Assembly (NCBI GenBank): GCA_031296755.1
Contig: JAUMMZ010000032.1
Location: 62,001 to 126,000 of the forward strand
Source: Collinsella sp.
GTDB taxonomy: Bacteria > Actinomycetota > Coriobacteriia > Coriobacteriales > Coriobacteriaceae
Reading direction: 5' to 3'
Length of the DNA stretch: 64,000 nucleotides
Of this stretch, positions 11,978 through 21,869 are shown piece by piece. The translations under genes were made by a program, and so were the position numbers. Each line of letters opens with the position of its first letter. The first letter of the stretch is position 1. The notes beneath the pieces are model-generated. The model made no database searches. It was not told the DNA's origin and saw nothing but the letters and a program-made list of their open reading frames with translations.

Positions 11978-12916
11978 TTAGAGGGCGCCAAGGAGGATGG
12001 CGTAGGTGGTGGATTCGCCGAGTTTGAGCTCGTCGCCGGGGCTGAGCCGGGCGGAGCGGCCGGGCTCTACTTGAATACACACGCTCGTGGCCCCGTTTAC
12101 CACCACGGTGCCGTTCGTGGACGACAGGTCCTCGACAAACCATGTGCCAGAATCGTCGCACCAGATATGGGCATGGCGGGCCGAGACGTCGTCACCGACG
12201 TCGGTGATGTCGCCCTCCCCCGTTGCCAGGGCGCCGATCTCGACACCTTCCTCACTCGGCTGAATCCAGCGCGGGGCGCTCACCACATAGCCGTTTTGCA
12301 CGCGCAGCAGTCCCAGCGGATGCGCCGGCGCGACCTCGTGCTCGCCCGCGACCGAAGATGTGCTCAGCGAGCGCGGCGTCGACGTGGCGCCGCCACAGGT
12401 CGCATGAGCGTAGTCGATGGCATAGGTCACCGACGAACGTACATCTGCCGAGCAACCCACGGCGACAAACAACACCAGGATGGCCTCGGCGCGTTCGGCG
12501 GGCATGAGTTCAGCCGCCTGCGACAGGCGCTCGAGCGCATTGCGATAGAGATTCGTGTCCTGGTGGCATTCCTCGAGTGCCCGCACCATGGACACGCCAG
12601 CGGGGCCGCACACCATATTGGTCACGGCCGCGGCGTCCATGGGGTTGCGACGGCGCAGGGCCAGCTGCGACATAATGCGCGCGGCCGAGGTGCCGTAATC
12701 GGCAAAATAACGTTCCTGCAGCGTGCCGACCGGCGCGCGCACGATAAAGCGCGAAACCCAGGAGCGATCGGCGGCACGGCTCTGCGGACTACGGCCGTCG
12801 GCGAGCGGGCGACTCGAGAGCACCAAGCCGCACAGTTCGATATGGCTCAGGTGCGCTGCGCGCTTAAAGATGTCAAACATTGCCCCGCACGGGGTGAGCT
12901 CAGCTTGAGAAGCCAT
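11978..12916 (-). CDS. FHA-domain protein
   Basis: 312 residues. The C-terminal 95 residues form a forkhead-associated domain, which binds phosphothreonine. The visible core is EIGALATGEGDITDVGDDVSARHAHIW, then SSTNGTVVVNG. The first 200 residues are helical and unrecognised. AAGGAGGG lies 8 bases before the ATG, only 3 bp after the kinase gene stop, so it is the last gene of a kinase operon and probably reads phosphorylation by that kinase. Palindromic repeat copy A follows. Confidence 0.8.
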   Translation of the reverse strand: MASQAELTPCGAMFDIFKRAAHLSHIELCGLVLSSRPLADGRSPQSRAADRSWVSRFIVRAPVGTLQERYFADYGTSAARIMSQLALRRRNPMDAAAVTNMVCGPAGVSMVRALEECHQDTNLYRNALERLSQAAELMPAERAEAILVLFVAVGCSADVRSSVTYAIDYAHATCGGATSTPRSLSTSSVAGEHEVAPAHPLGLLRVQNGYVVSAPRWIQPSEEGVEIGALATGEGDITDVGDDVSARHAHIWCDDSGTWFVEDLSSTNGTVVVNGATSVCIQVEPGRSARLSPGDELKLGESTTYAILLGAL

Positions 12917-12919
12917 GGC

Positions 12920-14761
12920 TTAGCCCTCCTTGGTCGCAGAGATGGTGTCGGATACTTCGGCCGGCCCGCCAAAGGCGCGGGCAGCCGCGGCTCCGCCGGC
13001 AAGCGGCGTCGCCATGGGAATTTTCGCACGTCGTGCTGACACGACGGGAAACTCAAAGGCAAACCCCATCGCCAGCAAAAACCACGTGAGCGCATAGGTT
13101 GCAATTATGGCGGCCACCAGGCCACCCGCCACGGCATGCTGGGAAAACACAGCGCATGCGAGTGCGGCCAGAGCCGGCACCTCGCAGGCGGAAAGGGCCA
13201 ACACGCCCTGCAGGAATCCCGCACGGCGGTCGCGCGCCAAGGCCCCGGCAGCGATGCCCACCATGCCCGGCAGCGCCAACGCCAGCACAGCGACGATGCC
13301 TGGCAACTTTCCGGACCACATAAGAGGCCCCGCGGCAATCGTCACATGGGCGCCCGACGCCAACAGCGCCGCCGATACCACGACCACAGTCCAAAGCACG
13401 CCGCTTGCCGCCGTCGCACCAACCATCGCCGCACGCCGGGCTGTGTGCCCCGATGCCTCCATCGGGCACGGCATGAGCGGCTCGGCGCGAAGCGAGCGGG
13501 CGACATTTTGCGCATAGTGGTCGCAAAATGCCGAGAGCGCCGCCTCCACCGCAGCCGGCTCGGGACGATCTTCCTGATGGCAGGACAGGCAGGCCATCAA
13601 CACATCGAACAGCTGAGCGTCGACAAACGCCAACGCATCGCGCAGATCCTCGGAATTTGGATCGAGCCCCAGCTGCTGAGCCTGTTCGGCCGCGGCAAGT
13701 GCCACATCGGGCTCGCGTCGCAGCAGTTGCGTCAAGTCGCAGCCGGGCGCGTGGGCGCCGACGGGATAATCGGGCAGCGTATCCATCTTGAGGCGATAGG
13801 GGCTGGCGATATCTCGTGTCTTTTTGCGCGAGCCCGAAGTACCCGACGCACCCGGCGCCACTTCGTACGGCGCGACACCGGCGATGAGCTCGTAGACCGT
13901 ACTCGCCGCTGCATAGACATCGATCGCCGGCGACATGCGAAGCATGCGCAGGTCGGGGATATCGTCGGTGAGCATCTCGGGCGGGGCGTAGGCCACCGTC
14001 GCGCGGCGCAACGTGGCATAGCGCTCGGTAAACGACGCCTTGCCGCCGGTGCCGGCCACCGCAGAGGCGGGCTCGAGCGCCAGCGACGAGCCAAAGTCGA
14101 TCAAGCACAGGTCGAAGGTGCCTTCGGCAAGCTGTCGGTCGAGCGGCAGGCGCGCCGTGCGCACCATTATATTAGCGGGCGAGATATCACGATGGACGAA
14201 CCCCTCGCCTACCAAGCTCATGCGGCAGAGCAGATCGAACAGGTCGCGACCCAGGCGCGCCGCCACGAGCGGCGACAGACGCCCGGCATCATCTACGGCA
14301 AAGCGCGAGCGCAGGCGGGCGAGCGTCTCGCCCTCGACCCACTCCATGACAATCGCGGGCACGCCGTCGACCTCGCCCCACCCGTATAAGCGGGGAAAGC
14401 CCTTAAGGCCCGAAAGGGCACGATGGCATTCATATTCCTCGCGAAACGCCGCCTTGAACTTGGCGACCAGCGCCTCGTGGGCGACATCGTCATCAAATTC
14501 GTCGCGCGTTGGCAAGATGAGCTGCTTGAGCGCCACGGCCTCGCCCTGCGCGTTAACGGCACGCGTCACACGGCCGATACCGCCGCGGCGCATGGTGGCG
14601 TCATCGGCAAACAGCATCGTAAAACGGCGCAGGTAGGCGGGAAGCTCGTCCGTGCCCAGGGCGACGGCCGGCTCAAACCCGTCGACGCGCGCCAGGCGCA
14701 AGCCCACCATGGGATCACGGTTGAGCGACTGGGCTACCGTAGAAGCGAGGCCGTTCGTCAT
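12920..14761 (-). CDS. membrane serine/threonine protein kinase
   Basis: 613 residues. The kinase domain is about 50-350: glycine loop RGGIGRVT near 59-66, ATP lysine K79 (AVALKQ), HRDISPANIMV with catalytic D182, and LIDFGSS with D212, so it should be active. About residues 430-590 hold five or six hydrophobic segments, and there is no PASTA or other known sensor domain. The ATG overlaps the upstream gene's stop (ATGA), and the FHA gene follows after 3 bp. Together with the secreted protein at 14758-15660 it looks like a sense, phosphorylate, bind module. The stimulus is unknown. Confidence 0.85.
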   Translation of the reverse strand: MTNGLASTVAQSLNRDPMVGLRLARVDGFEPAVALGTDELPAYLRRFTMLFADDATMRRGGIGRVTRAVNAQGEAVALKQLILPTRDEFDDDVAHEALVAKFKAAFREEYECHRALSGLKGFPRLYGWGEVDGVPAIVMEWVEGETLARLRSRFAVDDAGRLSPLVAARLGRDLFDLLCRMSLVGEGFVHRDISPANIMVRTARLPLDRQLAEGTFDLCLIDFGSSLALEPASAVAGTGGKASFTERYATLRRATVAYAPPEMLTDDIPDLRMLRMSPAIDVYAAASTVYELIAGVAPYEVAPGASGTSGSRKKTRDIASPYRLKMDTLPDYPVGAHAPGCDLTQLLRREPDVALAAAEQAQQLGLDPNSEDLRDALAFVDAQLFDVLMACLSCHQEDRPEPAAVEAALSAFCDHYAQNVARSLRAEPLMPCPMEASGHTARRAAMVGATAASGVLWTVVVVSAALLASGAHVTIAAGPLMWSGKLPGIVAVLALALPGMVGIAAGALARDRRAGFLQGVLALSACEVPALAALACAVFSQHAVAGGLVAAIIATYALTWFLLAMGFAFEFPVVSARRAKIPMATPLAGGAAAARAFGGPAEVSDTISATKEG

Positions 14762-15660
14762 AGGGCGATCGCCGCCACATTGGTGTTGAAGTTGTTGAGC
14801 GCGACGTCGTCGTTGCCATAGTGCCCAACCCATTGGCACAGGTTGGTATAGCAGCCCCACAGATTGGCATACTGCCGATACCACTTAGATTTGGTCGAGA
14901 ACCTTTGTCGACCGAACTCGGCACGGATAACAAACATGTCATTCGCCAGGGTGTCGCACGGTCCGGTATCGCCCGTGGCGTTATAGGTCGACACCACGCT
15001 ATTGGCGCGGGCGACATAGCCATCGAGCATATTGTATTTGGTCACGAGCCAGCTGTGGATACTCTCTTCCTCGGCAGCCGAGAGACCACCCGAGCCCGCG
15101 TCCCCGCCGGTACCGCCGTCCGTCGAGCCATCACCCGAAGATCCACCGCCAGAGGCGGAGCCCGAACCGGAACCGCCGCCCGACGAATCGGAGCTGGAGC
15201 CAGACGAACCCGAACCGCCGGGCTTGCCTGTCTGTTGGGCGTCCTGCCCCTTCTGCTGCTCGGCCTTATTTATGACAGATGCCACACTGTTGTTGGAAAG
15301 CTTCGTGATGATCTTGGTGTTGGTGAGCACGATGGTCTTGCCGTTTGCCAGCGTAACCTCGTTGTCCGATGTTTCGGGACTGTCCGCATCGTCGCCACCG
15401 AACACAACGTGCGAGACCACACTCGCCCACGTATATCCGGCTGTCGTTCCCAAGTCGCTTTTGGCCTTGCGCCCAATATGCAGCTCACGCGCAGCATGCG
15501 CCTGCACCATGGACGGCACCGTCATGCCATAAGCCGAAACACCGGCTATGACCAGCACGAGCGAGCAAGACAGCAGCACACACGCCCGAGGTGCCAGGCC
15601 CAGCCGGCGTCGCATGCGCACCGCGGCGCCATGCTTTGTCTGAGTGCCCCCGGGCCGCAT
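14758..15660 (-). CDS. secreted or membrane-anchored protein with Ser/Gly linker
   Basis: 300 residues. An N-terminal basic stretch and hydrophobic segment (about 26-46, ACVLLSCSLVLVIAGVSAYG) act as signal or anchor. A predicted extracellular region of about 100 residues is followed by a Ser/Gly/Asp linker near 165-215. The C-terminal 85-residue domain is rich in Trp, Tyr and Asn and has two cysteines (GPCDTL, LWGCYTNLC). No known domain recognised. GGAGGAG precedes the ATG by 5 bases. First gene of the operon with the kinase; a sensor or kinase partner role is inferred from coupling only. Confidence 0.7.
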   Translation of the reverse strand: MRPGGTQTKHGAAVRMRRRLGLAPRACVLLSCSLVLVIAGVSAYGMTVPSMVQAHAARELHIGRKAKSDLGTTAGYTWASVVSHVVFGGDDADSPETSDNEVTLANGKTIVLTNTKIITKLSNNSVASVINKAEQQKGQDAQQTGKPGGSGSSGSSSDSSGGGSGSGSASGGGSSGDGSTDGGTGGDAGSGGLSAAEEESIHSWLVTKYNMLDGYVARANSVVSTYNATGDTGPCDTLANDMFVIRAEFGRQRFSTKSKWYRQYANLWGCYTNLCQWVGHYGNDDVALNNFNTNVAAIAL

Positions 15661-15678
15661 GCGATCTCCTCCAATCAA

Positions 15679-16414
15679 AACCACCCCTAAAAGGGGTGGT
15701 TTGCTCTTAGGGTATAACCCTTGGATTTCCGGCACGCGTCTAAAGGCGCCGGCCCTCACGGGGTTCGGGCCGCACTGCAGATTGACCCGTGACGGGCCGG
15801 TCAAACCGGCGCTATTTACGCCCCGGCCCCCTACCGAAGGGGTCCTCGCACTCCTTGACGCTCAGCCGGTCGATCGCGATGTCGGCCTTCTCCTGCTCCC
15901 GGATGTACTTCGCAATGGTGGCCTCGTTCAGGCCGACGGTGGACACGTAGTAGCCCTCGGCCCAGAACTTCCTGTTGCCGAACTTGCACTTCATGTTCGC
16001 GTGCTTGTCGAATGCCATCAGCGAGCTCTTCCCCTTCAGGTAGCCCATCACGCTCGATACGCCGTACTTCGGCGGTATCGCCAGCAGCATGTGGACGTGG
16101 TCGGGCATCAGGTGCCCCTCGATGATCTCTATCCCCTTGTACTGGCAGAGTTTCCTGAAGATCTCCCCAAGGTCGGACCTTATTTGGTTGTAGATGACTT
16201 TGCGCCTATACTTCGGCGTGAACACGACGTGGTACTTGCACATCCACTTCGTGTGCGACAGGCTGTAGGCCTTCTGGGCCATGGCGACCACCCCTTCGAC
16301 TCGGATTCCTTGCGGCCTGAACAATCGTCAATATCGGTCGGAGGGGTGGCTTTGTAAAGCCGTTTGGCCCCACCCGCGTAGCGGGTGGTTTAAAGCTGGC
16401 CGCTGCGCGGCCAG
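15679..16414 (-). mobile_element. IS200/IS605-family insertion sequence
   Basis: A single Y1 transposase gene flanked by the subterminal hairpins typical of this family: AACCACCCC/GGGGTGGTT at 15679-15701, and CCACCCGC/GCGGGTGG at 16370-16388 with CTGGCCGC/GCGGCCAG at 16396-16414. There is no tnpB. Exact ends cannot be fixed because such elements lack terminal repeats and target duplication. It separates the kinase operon from recR. Confidence 0.75.
15812..16282 (-). CDS. tnpA: IS200-like Y1 transposase
   Basis: 156 residues, full length for the family. The HUH motif is PDHVHMLLAIPP, and the catalytic tyrosine is in the C-terminal helix, either in GYYVSTVGLNEATIAKYIREQ or its neighbour. The N-terminal KYHVVFTPKYRRKV is the usual opening. 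These enzymes cut and rejoin single-stranded DNA at hairpin-guided sites. The start MAQKAYS follows GGGGTGG. The frame is intact, so the copy may be active. Confidence 0.93.
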   Translation of the reverse strand: MAQKAYSLSHTKWMCKYHVVFTPKYRRKVIYNQIRSDLGEIFRKLCQYKGIEIIEGHLMPDHVHMLLAIPPKYGVSSVMGYLKGKSSLMAFDKHANMKCKFGNRKFWAEGYYVSTVGLNEATIAKYIREQEKADIAIDRLSVKECEDPFGRGPGRK

Positions 16415-16430
16415 CAGACTAAAGTCTTGA

Positions 16431-16457
16431 ACAAAAACACGCCGCTTAAAAGCGGCG
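16431..16457 (-). terminator. terminator downstream of recR
   Basis: The stem GCCGCTT/AAGCGGC (16441-16456), extended by one pair, is followed on the minus strand by GTTTTTG. It lies about 200 bp beyond the recR stop; the space between (16458-16660) shows no gene. Confidence 0.6.
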
Positions 16458-16660
16458 CATTCTTTCACATCCACATTTGAGTGTATCAGCGAACCCAAAA
16501 GGTTGTGCAACGAATGGGCAAATACGAGGTGCGACCGGACCCATCCACGCGATAAGCGGATGAAAAGCAGGTTTGTTGCACAACAAATGTATGAACGCGC
16601 ACCCAATTATGAGCGCCCCGTGCGGCAGGCCGACGGGACATGCCGCGGAGCTGACGCCGC

Positions 16661-17257
16661 TTAGATCGCGCGGCGGGCCTCGATGGCGCGGCCAAGCGTA
16701 AGCTCGTCGGCATACTCCAAGTCGCCGCCCACGGGAAGGCCGCTTGCCAGACGCGACACCTCGACGCCCAACGGCTTGATGGTACGGGCCAGATAGCTCG
16801 CCGTGGTCTCGCCCTCAATATTGGGGTTGGTGGCGATGATGACCTCGTGGATGTCCTCGTGGCCCAAGCGTGCCAGCAGCTCTCGAATGTGCAGCTGCTC
16901 GGGGCCAATCTTGTCCATGGGACTGATCACGCCGCCCAATACGTGGTAGAGGCCGTGGTAGCTGCCCGTGCGCTCGATCGCCTGGACATCGCGCGGCTCG
17001 CCCACCACGCAAATGCGAGTGGTATCGCGCATCGGGTCCTGGCAGATGGAGCACTCGTCGGCCGTGGCGTAGTTAAAGCAGCGGCTGCAAAAGTGGACCT
17101 CCTGCTTGACCTCCAGGATGGCCTCGGCCAGGCGGCGCGCCTCCTCGGCGTCGGCCTCCAACAGGTAATAGGCGATGCGCTGGGCCGACTTGGGACCAAT
17201 GCCCGGCAGACGGCCCAGCTCATCGAGCAGTTTTTGCAGACTGTGGTTGGCACTCAT
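16661..17257 (-). CDS. recR: recombination protein RecR
   Basis: 198 residues, normal length. It acts with RecO and RecF in loading RecA at gaps. An N-terminal helix-hairpin-helix ([20 protein letters not shown]) is followed by the four-cysteine zinc finger ([16 protein letters not shown]), the Toprim domain ([10 protein letters not shown] and [20 protein letters not shown]) and the C-terminal [17 protein letters not shown]. The start has no strong ribosome site and lies 13 bp after the ybaB stop, consistent with translational coupling. The dnaX-ybaB-recR order is the classic one, here interrupted by one convergent gene. Confidence 0.97.
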   Translation of the reverse strand: MSANHSLQKLLDELGRLPGIGPKSAQRIAYYLLEADAEEARRLAEAILEVKQEVHFCSRCFNYATADECSICQDPMRDTTRICVVGEPRDVQAIERTGSYHGLYHVLGGVISPMDKIGPEQLHIRELLARLGHEDIHEVIIATNPNIEGETTASYLARTIKPLGVEVSRLASGLPVGGDLEYADELTLGRAIEARRAI

Positions 17258-17270
17258 ATATATGCGTGTC

Positions 17271-17591
17271 TTAGAACGGCATGCCCGGGATGTTGAGGCC
17301 GCCGGTGATGGCGCCCATCTGCTTGTTGGCGAGCTCGTTGACGCCGCGGACGGCCTCGTTGACGGCAGCCATGATCATATCCTGCAGCATATCGACGTCC
17401 TCGGGATCGAGCGCATCGGGATCGATGGTGAGGTTGACGAGCTCCATCTCGCCGTTAACGGTCACCTTGACCATGCCGCCGCCGGCAGAGGCGTCGACGG
17501 TCTGGGACTTGAGGTTCTCCTGCGCGGCGGCAAGCTGCTCCTGCATCTTGCGAGCCTGCTTCATCATCTGCTGCATGTTCATACCGGCCAT
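17271..17591 (-). CDS. ybaB: YbaB/EbfC nucleoid-associated protein
   Basis: 106 residues, matching the family. A Met/Gln-rich helix [20 protein letters not shown] is followed by a central sheet ([21 protein letters not shown]) and a C-terminal helix that dimerises. The family forms a DNA-binding tweezer. AAAGGAG precedes the ATG by 5 bases. Upstream of recR, as in most bacteria. Confidence 0.93.
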   Translation of the reverse strand: MAGMNMQQMMKQARKMQEQLAAAQENLKSQTVDASAGGGMVKVTVNGEMELVNLTIDPDALDPEDVDMLQDMIMAAVNEAVRGVNELANKQMGAITGGLNIPGMPF

Positions 17592-17931
17592 GATGGCTCC
17601 TTTACGTGCGGCCGCACGCCGAGCTGCAAGGGCAGCCGGAGCACGGCGGGACTTTCAAACTCAAAAATCGTACCACGGCGCGAGGCCAGCGAGCGGGGCG
17701 GACGTGTTACCTCAGTCGATATACATGTCCTGGAGCGCAAGCCGCACCCATAGATTATGCAAAGTTGAATAATTCGCATCTGCATAATATTTAAAGCTAA
17801 ATCTTGTAGAGCCGGAATCCGACATTTAATGCGTACCACTAAATGGCTAAATGCCGAGCCACTACTCGAGGCGGCGCTCATGACGGCGAGGTATAATTTG
17901 ATTGCCATAGATAGTAATTTGGAGGTGCCCC
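17592..17931. other. intergenic region with divergent promoters
   Basis: 340 bp between ybaB and a plus-strand gene. TATAAT at 17892-17897 could be the -10 of the plus-strand gene, but no good -35 sits 17 bases upstream. No signal recognition particle RNA or other RNA gene is seen, although such genes often lie near dnaX. Confidence 0.35.
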
Positions 17932-18405
17932 ATGAATGCCCCCAACGCGCTCCAAAACATCCGCTCAAAACACCCCGTTGCATATGTGGTTCTCTATCTC
18001 TTTGTCGGCTGGGCATTGCTGGTTGTCATCACCCATGCCATAGCTTTTGGAGCAGAACTGCTGATAGCCAGCTCGGACCAGCCCGTCGTCAAATGGGAGA
18101 CGACCGATGAGTGCACCGACGGAACCCGAACCGTCTACTACAACAGCCCGTCCCTCTATCAAGAGTTCAAGGTCAAGATAAAGGACTTCAAGATTGTCGA
18201 TGCCGAGCTAGGCGTTTATTTGGCAATCGGAGCAACCATTAACGCCGAGCAAGTCGAGTACACGGACAGCCATGCGACGTATCGTATCGACCTCAGCATC
18301 CTAGGCCGACCGTCACGCACCTGTCTGCTCGAATGCGAGATACGCGGCACCGCGTTGCACATGTCCGAAATACAGATGCGCCCGGGCAAAGAGATCTCTT
18401 CTTGA
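17932..18405 (+). CDS. hypothetical membrane protein
   Basis: 157 residues with one N-terminal membrane segment (about 17-47, VVLYLFVGWALLVVITHAIAF). A soluble, probably extracellular beta-rich domain follows (VKWETTDECTDGTRTVYYNSP and later FKVKIKDFKIVDAELGVYL). GGAGG lies 6 bases before the ATG. No known family. It is convergent with dnaX, with 21 bp between stops, and interrupts the usual dnaX-ybaB neighbourhood, so it was probably inserted there. Confidence 0.6.
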   Translation: MNAPNALQNIRSKHPVAYVVLYLFVGWALLVVITHAIAFGAELLIASSDQPVVKWETTDECTDGTRTVYYNSPSLYQEFKVKIKDFKIVDAELGVYLAIGATINAEQVEYTDSHATYRIDLSILGRPSRTCLLECEIRGTALHMSEIQMRPGKEISS

Positions 18406-18426
18406 GCAGCATACCCGCCCGCACGG

Positions 18427-20892
18427 TTACTCCACCGGTTTGAAGATGGTGGACTGGCCGAAGACGCTGCGGATGAGGGCTTTGGCCTCGTCCTCGGTCT
18501 GCGGGATGCTCGGGGCTGCACCCTGATGGCCGAAGGGGCTGCCGGCGCCGGGGTTGGACTCCCAAGGGGCAGCGGGGGCGTCCCCCTCTTTGGGGGCAGT
18601 TGCAGCGGACTTGGGCGCGGACGCCGCACCCGGCACGTCGAACGGAGGTAGATCGTCCCCACCAGCATCGGCAGCAAAACCGCCAACCATGGCGTCGTCG
18701 TAGGGAACCTGCTCGGATTCCCACGGGGCAGGCTGCGCGACAGGTTGAGCCGTGGGAGCGGACGCGCGCTCGGGCGCACGGGGCGCGGGCTCGGTAGGGA
18801 GCTTGCCCGTAGCGGGAGCGCCGGCAGGGTTGTCGGAGCGCAGCCAGGGAGCCTTGGCCAGGCCGGATGACTTGGACGCAGGCGCGACAGGCTTGGGCGC
18901 GGGTGTCGGAGCAGCCGGTTTGGGCGCCGCGGGCTTAGGCGCCGACGGGGTCGATGCCGCTACCGGCGCCGCTTGCTGCTGCGGCGCGCTGGCGCTCGAG
19001 GATACAGGGGCCGCCGAGGACACGGGTTGCGGGTCCGCAGATGCCGCAGCCCGTGCAGATGGAGAATGCTCCTCATGTTGAGGAGCCGGCGTGCCACCCC
19101 CATCCAGGACATAGTCGACGGTACGACGACCGAAGACCGCGCAGACCGTCGGCAGGACCACCGACTGCGTATCGGCGCGACCGAGCATCTTGATGGCAAA
19201 AGTCGAACCCGCGGGGAACGAGACCGTGAGCTTGGAGCCGTCGTCGGCCGTGGCGCGGGCGTTGAGCAAAAGCCCTGCGTAGGAGGCCTGACGAGCCTTG
19301 ACGCGCTCGACGACCTCGGCCCATTTGCGCTGGAGCTCGCCGGCGTCCTCAACCGCGGGGGTCTCGGCAGCACCGGCGGCGGCAACCTGGGCGGCGTTGT
19401 TGGGCTTGGACACCGACACGGTCGATGCAGCAGGCGCGGAAGCCGGAGCCGCAACGGGCTGAGGTGCAGGCGTTACAGGTCTGGGCGCCGGCGCAGGAGC
19501 CGCGGACTTGGTCGCAGGCTGGGCAGCCGGAACAGCAGCGCCGCGGTCCCAAGGCATACCGCCCTGGCGCGCGGACGTAGCAGCGGGGGCAGCGGATGCC
19601 GCCGGAGCGGCAGCACGAGCGCCCGAAATGAGCGTCGGCTGTTGGGCGGCAGCGGGTACGGATGCTGCAGGCGCGGCGGCCTGAGCAGCAGCCACGCTCG
19701 CCGGCACGGCGCCGTTGGCAATCATGGCCTCCAGGCGTGCCACGCGCTCGGCCAATGCCTCAATCGTCAAATCGGCCTCGGGACGCGCCAGACGCGTGCA
19801 GGCAATCTCGAGCACCAGGCGCACGTCGCTCGCGCCCCTCATCTCCAGTGCGGCATCGTCGAGCACCGTCAGCACGCGGGCCAGGCGGTCGGCAGGATGC
19901 TCGCCAAAGGCAGCGGCCTCGGCAGCAAGCGCCTCGGCCTGCTCGGAGCCGCCCTCAAACAGCTCGGCACGGGCACCGGCAACGCAGGCAACGTACACGT
20001 CGCGCACATGCGCCACCAGGTCGCGCGTCAGCTCCAGCAGGTCATTACCCTCCTCGACCTGCGCACGGATCAGTCCATAGAGCTCGGCAACATCGCGATC
20101 GGCAATGGCGCGGGAAAACTCGCCCAGAATCTGGTCCGAAACCTCGCCCAAAAGCGAGCGGGCGTCGTCCGCATGCACAGAACCGTTGCCAAAGACGCTC
20201 AGCTGCTCCAGCGTGGAAAGCGCGTCGCGCATACCGCCCTTGGCATGGCGCGCCACAATGGCGAGTGCCTCGTCGTCGTAATCGAAGCCCTCCTGCTCGC
20301 ACACGTAAGACAGGCGATGCTCGATATCCTCGTTGCCGATGCGGTGGAAATCGAAGCGCTGGCAGCGTGAGAGAATGGTCTCCAGAATCTTTTGCGGGTC
20401 GGTGGTGCACAGCACAAAGATCACGTGTGCCGGCGGCTCCTCAAGCGTCTTGAGCAGCGCGTTGAACGCCGCCGTCGTGAGCATGTGGACCTCGTCGATG
20501 ATATAAATCTTGTACTTGCCGCGCACTGGGGCAAAGTTGACGGAGTTGATGATCTCCTCGCGCACGTTGTCCACGCCGGTACGGCTTGCGGCATCGAGCT
20601 CGTAGACATCGGGGTGGTTACCCTCGGCAATGAGCTCGCACTCCTCGCAAGTACCGTCGGGCATGCAGCCGCTTGCACCCTCGGCGCGCGCCGCTTCGGC
20701 ATTGCGGCACAGCAGCGCCTTGGCCAGAATGCGCGCCATGGTGGTCTTGCCCGTGCCGCGCGGTCCGCAGAACAGGTAGGCGTGGGACAGGCGCCCCTCG
20801 GTGATGGCGTGCTCGAGCGTCGAGACGATATGCTGCTGGCCCACCACGGAGTCAAAGGTGAGCGGGCGATACTTTCGGTACAACGATTCCAT
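18427..20892 (-). CDS. dnaX: DNA polymerase III subunits gamma/tau
   Basis: 821 residues. The clamp-loader ATPase opens with MESLYRKYRPLTFDSVVGQ, Walker A GPRGTGKT is at 43-50, a zinc module follows with cysteines in CMPDGTCEEC, then DEVHML and the sensor CTTDPQK. After about residue 400 comes a very long Ala/Pro-rich region broken by a folded tau-like segment (ELQRKWAEVVERVKARQ). The start after GGGGGAG is preferred to an upstream in-frame ATG. Loads the sliding clamp and couples the polymerases. Confidence 0.96.
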   Translation of the reverse strand: MESLYRKYRPLTFDSVVGQQHIVSTLEHAITEGRLSHAYLFCGPRGTGKTTMARILAKALLCRNAEAARAEGASGCMPDGTCEECELIAEGNHPDVYELDAASRTGVDNVREEIINSVNFAPVRGKYKIYIIDEVHMLTTAAFNALLKTLEEPPAHVIFVLCTTDPQKILETILSRCQRFDFHRIGNEDIEHRLSYVCEQEGFDYDDEALAIVARHAKGGMRDALSTLEQLSVFGNGSVHADDARSLLGEVSDQILGEFSRAIADRDVAELYGLIRAQVEEGNDLLELTRDLVAHVRDVYVACVAGARAELFEGGSEQAEALAAEAAAFGEHPADRLARVLTVLDDAALEMRGASDVRLVLEIACTRLARPEADLTIEALAERVARLEAMIANGAVPASVAAAQAAAPAASVPAAAQQPTLISGARAAAPAASAAPAATSARQGGMPWDRGAAVPAAQPATKSAAPAPAPRPVTPAPQPVAAPASAPAASTVSVSKPNNAAQVAAAGAAETPAVEDAGELQRKWAEVVERVKARQASYAGLLLNARATADDGSKLTVSFPAGSTFAIKMLGRADTQSVVLPTVCAVFGRRTVDYVLDGGGTPAPQHEEHSPSARAAASADPQPVSSAAPVSSSASAPQQQAAPVAASTPSAPKPAAPKPAAPTPAPKPVAPASKSSGLAKAPWLRSDNPAGAPATGKLPTEPAPRAPERASAPTAQPVAQPAPWESEQVPYDDAMVGGFAADAGGDDLPPFDVPGAASAPKSAATAPKEGDAPAAPWESNPGAGSPFGHQGAAPSIPQTEDEAKALIRSVFGQSTIFKPVE

Positions 20893-21008
20893 GGGTGCTC
20901 CCCCGGGTATACTGAGTCTTGTTGCCGCGGCGGCCATGCGGTCGCACGGCATACTGCATTCCATAATAACCCGTACGGCGAGCCCGCCGCGATAGGAGTC
21001 CAAAGAGC

Positions 21009-21725
21009 ATGGCAGACGCAGAGAGCAACCTCGTTCCCTCCGAAGCAGCCGACCAGGTCGAGGTCGCGCTCGAGGAGCAGGCCGCAGCCGATGACGGCAT
21101 CCTGTACCTCAACGAGTACCAGTACGAAAACGACCTGGTCACCGACTTCGCCCGCCTGGTCGCCTCGCCCAGGCGTCGCGGCTCGCTGTATGTCGCCGCG
21201 GCAGTTGCCGCGCTCATCGGCATCGGCATGCTGGTGGCCGGCGGCAGCTGGATCAAGTTCGGCGTCGTGTTGATCGTGTTCGGCGCCTTTTTGGCCTGGT
21301 GGAGCAAGAACCTGCACCACACGCTCGCCCGCGACTTTATCGACGCCGTCGAGGCCGACGAGTCCATGGGTGGCCGCTATCGCCGCGTCGCCGCCAACGA
21401 GGACGGCCTGATGGTTTGGGGCAAGAGCGGCAAGTCGCAGTTCTTCCCGTTTGACAAGCTCGACCACGTACTCGACGGCGAGCGCATCTTTGTGGCCATG
21501 TTCGCCGACCAGGGCGTGACGATCCCCAAGGACACCTTCGTCCGTGGCGATGCCGAGCAGTTCGGTCCCTTCCTCAAGGCCCGCATCAACAAAAAACTCC
21601 GCATCGAGACCAAGAAGAAGAAAATGAAGGCCGAGAAGGCCGCCGCCGAGGCCAAGCAGGGCGACAAGCCCCAGGAGACCAAGGGCAAGCGGCGCAAGCA
21701 GAAGAAGAACAAGAAGAAGCGCTAA
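21009..21725 (+). CDS. YcxB-like membrane protein
   Basis: 238 residues. An acidic N-terminus is followed by two close membrane segments (about 58-78 and 82-99, YVAAAVAALIGIGMLVAGGSWIKFGVVLIVFGAFLAWW). A YcxB-like domain includes DGLMVWGKSGKSQFFPFDKLDHVL, and the tail from about 195 is extremely Lys/Arg-rich. Function of the family is unknown. Divergent from dnaX and upstream of the kinase cluster. AAGAG precedes the ATG weakly. Confidence 0.65.
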   Translation: MADAESNLVPSEAADQVEVALEEQAAADDGILYLNEYQYENDLVTDFARLVASPRRRGSLYVAAAVAALIGIGMLVAGGSWIKFGVVLIVFGAFLAWWSKNLHHTLARDFIDAVEADESMGGRYRRVAANEDGLMVWGKSGKSQFFPFDKLDHVLDGERIFVAMFADQGVTIPKDTFVRGDAEQFGPFLKARINKKLRIETKKKKMKAEKAAAEAKQGDKPQETKGKRRKQKKNKKKR

Positions 21726-21869
21726 GGCCAAGCCAGGCAGGCAGCCTCGCATCCCGCTATCCTCCCCATGCACCCGAGCGTGCTACACTAGCAGCATCTA
21801 TGCCACCGCGAACGGCTCGGCCCCGCGCCCGCCGCTCGCAAACGAACTTTAAACGCACGAGGGTTGGCC

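Noticed and set aside
18484..20453. Several plus-strand frames of 65 to 465 residues
   Set aside because: All lie opposite dnaX and have the Arg/Gly/Ala-rich look of antisense shadows.
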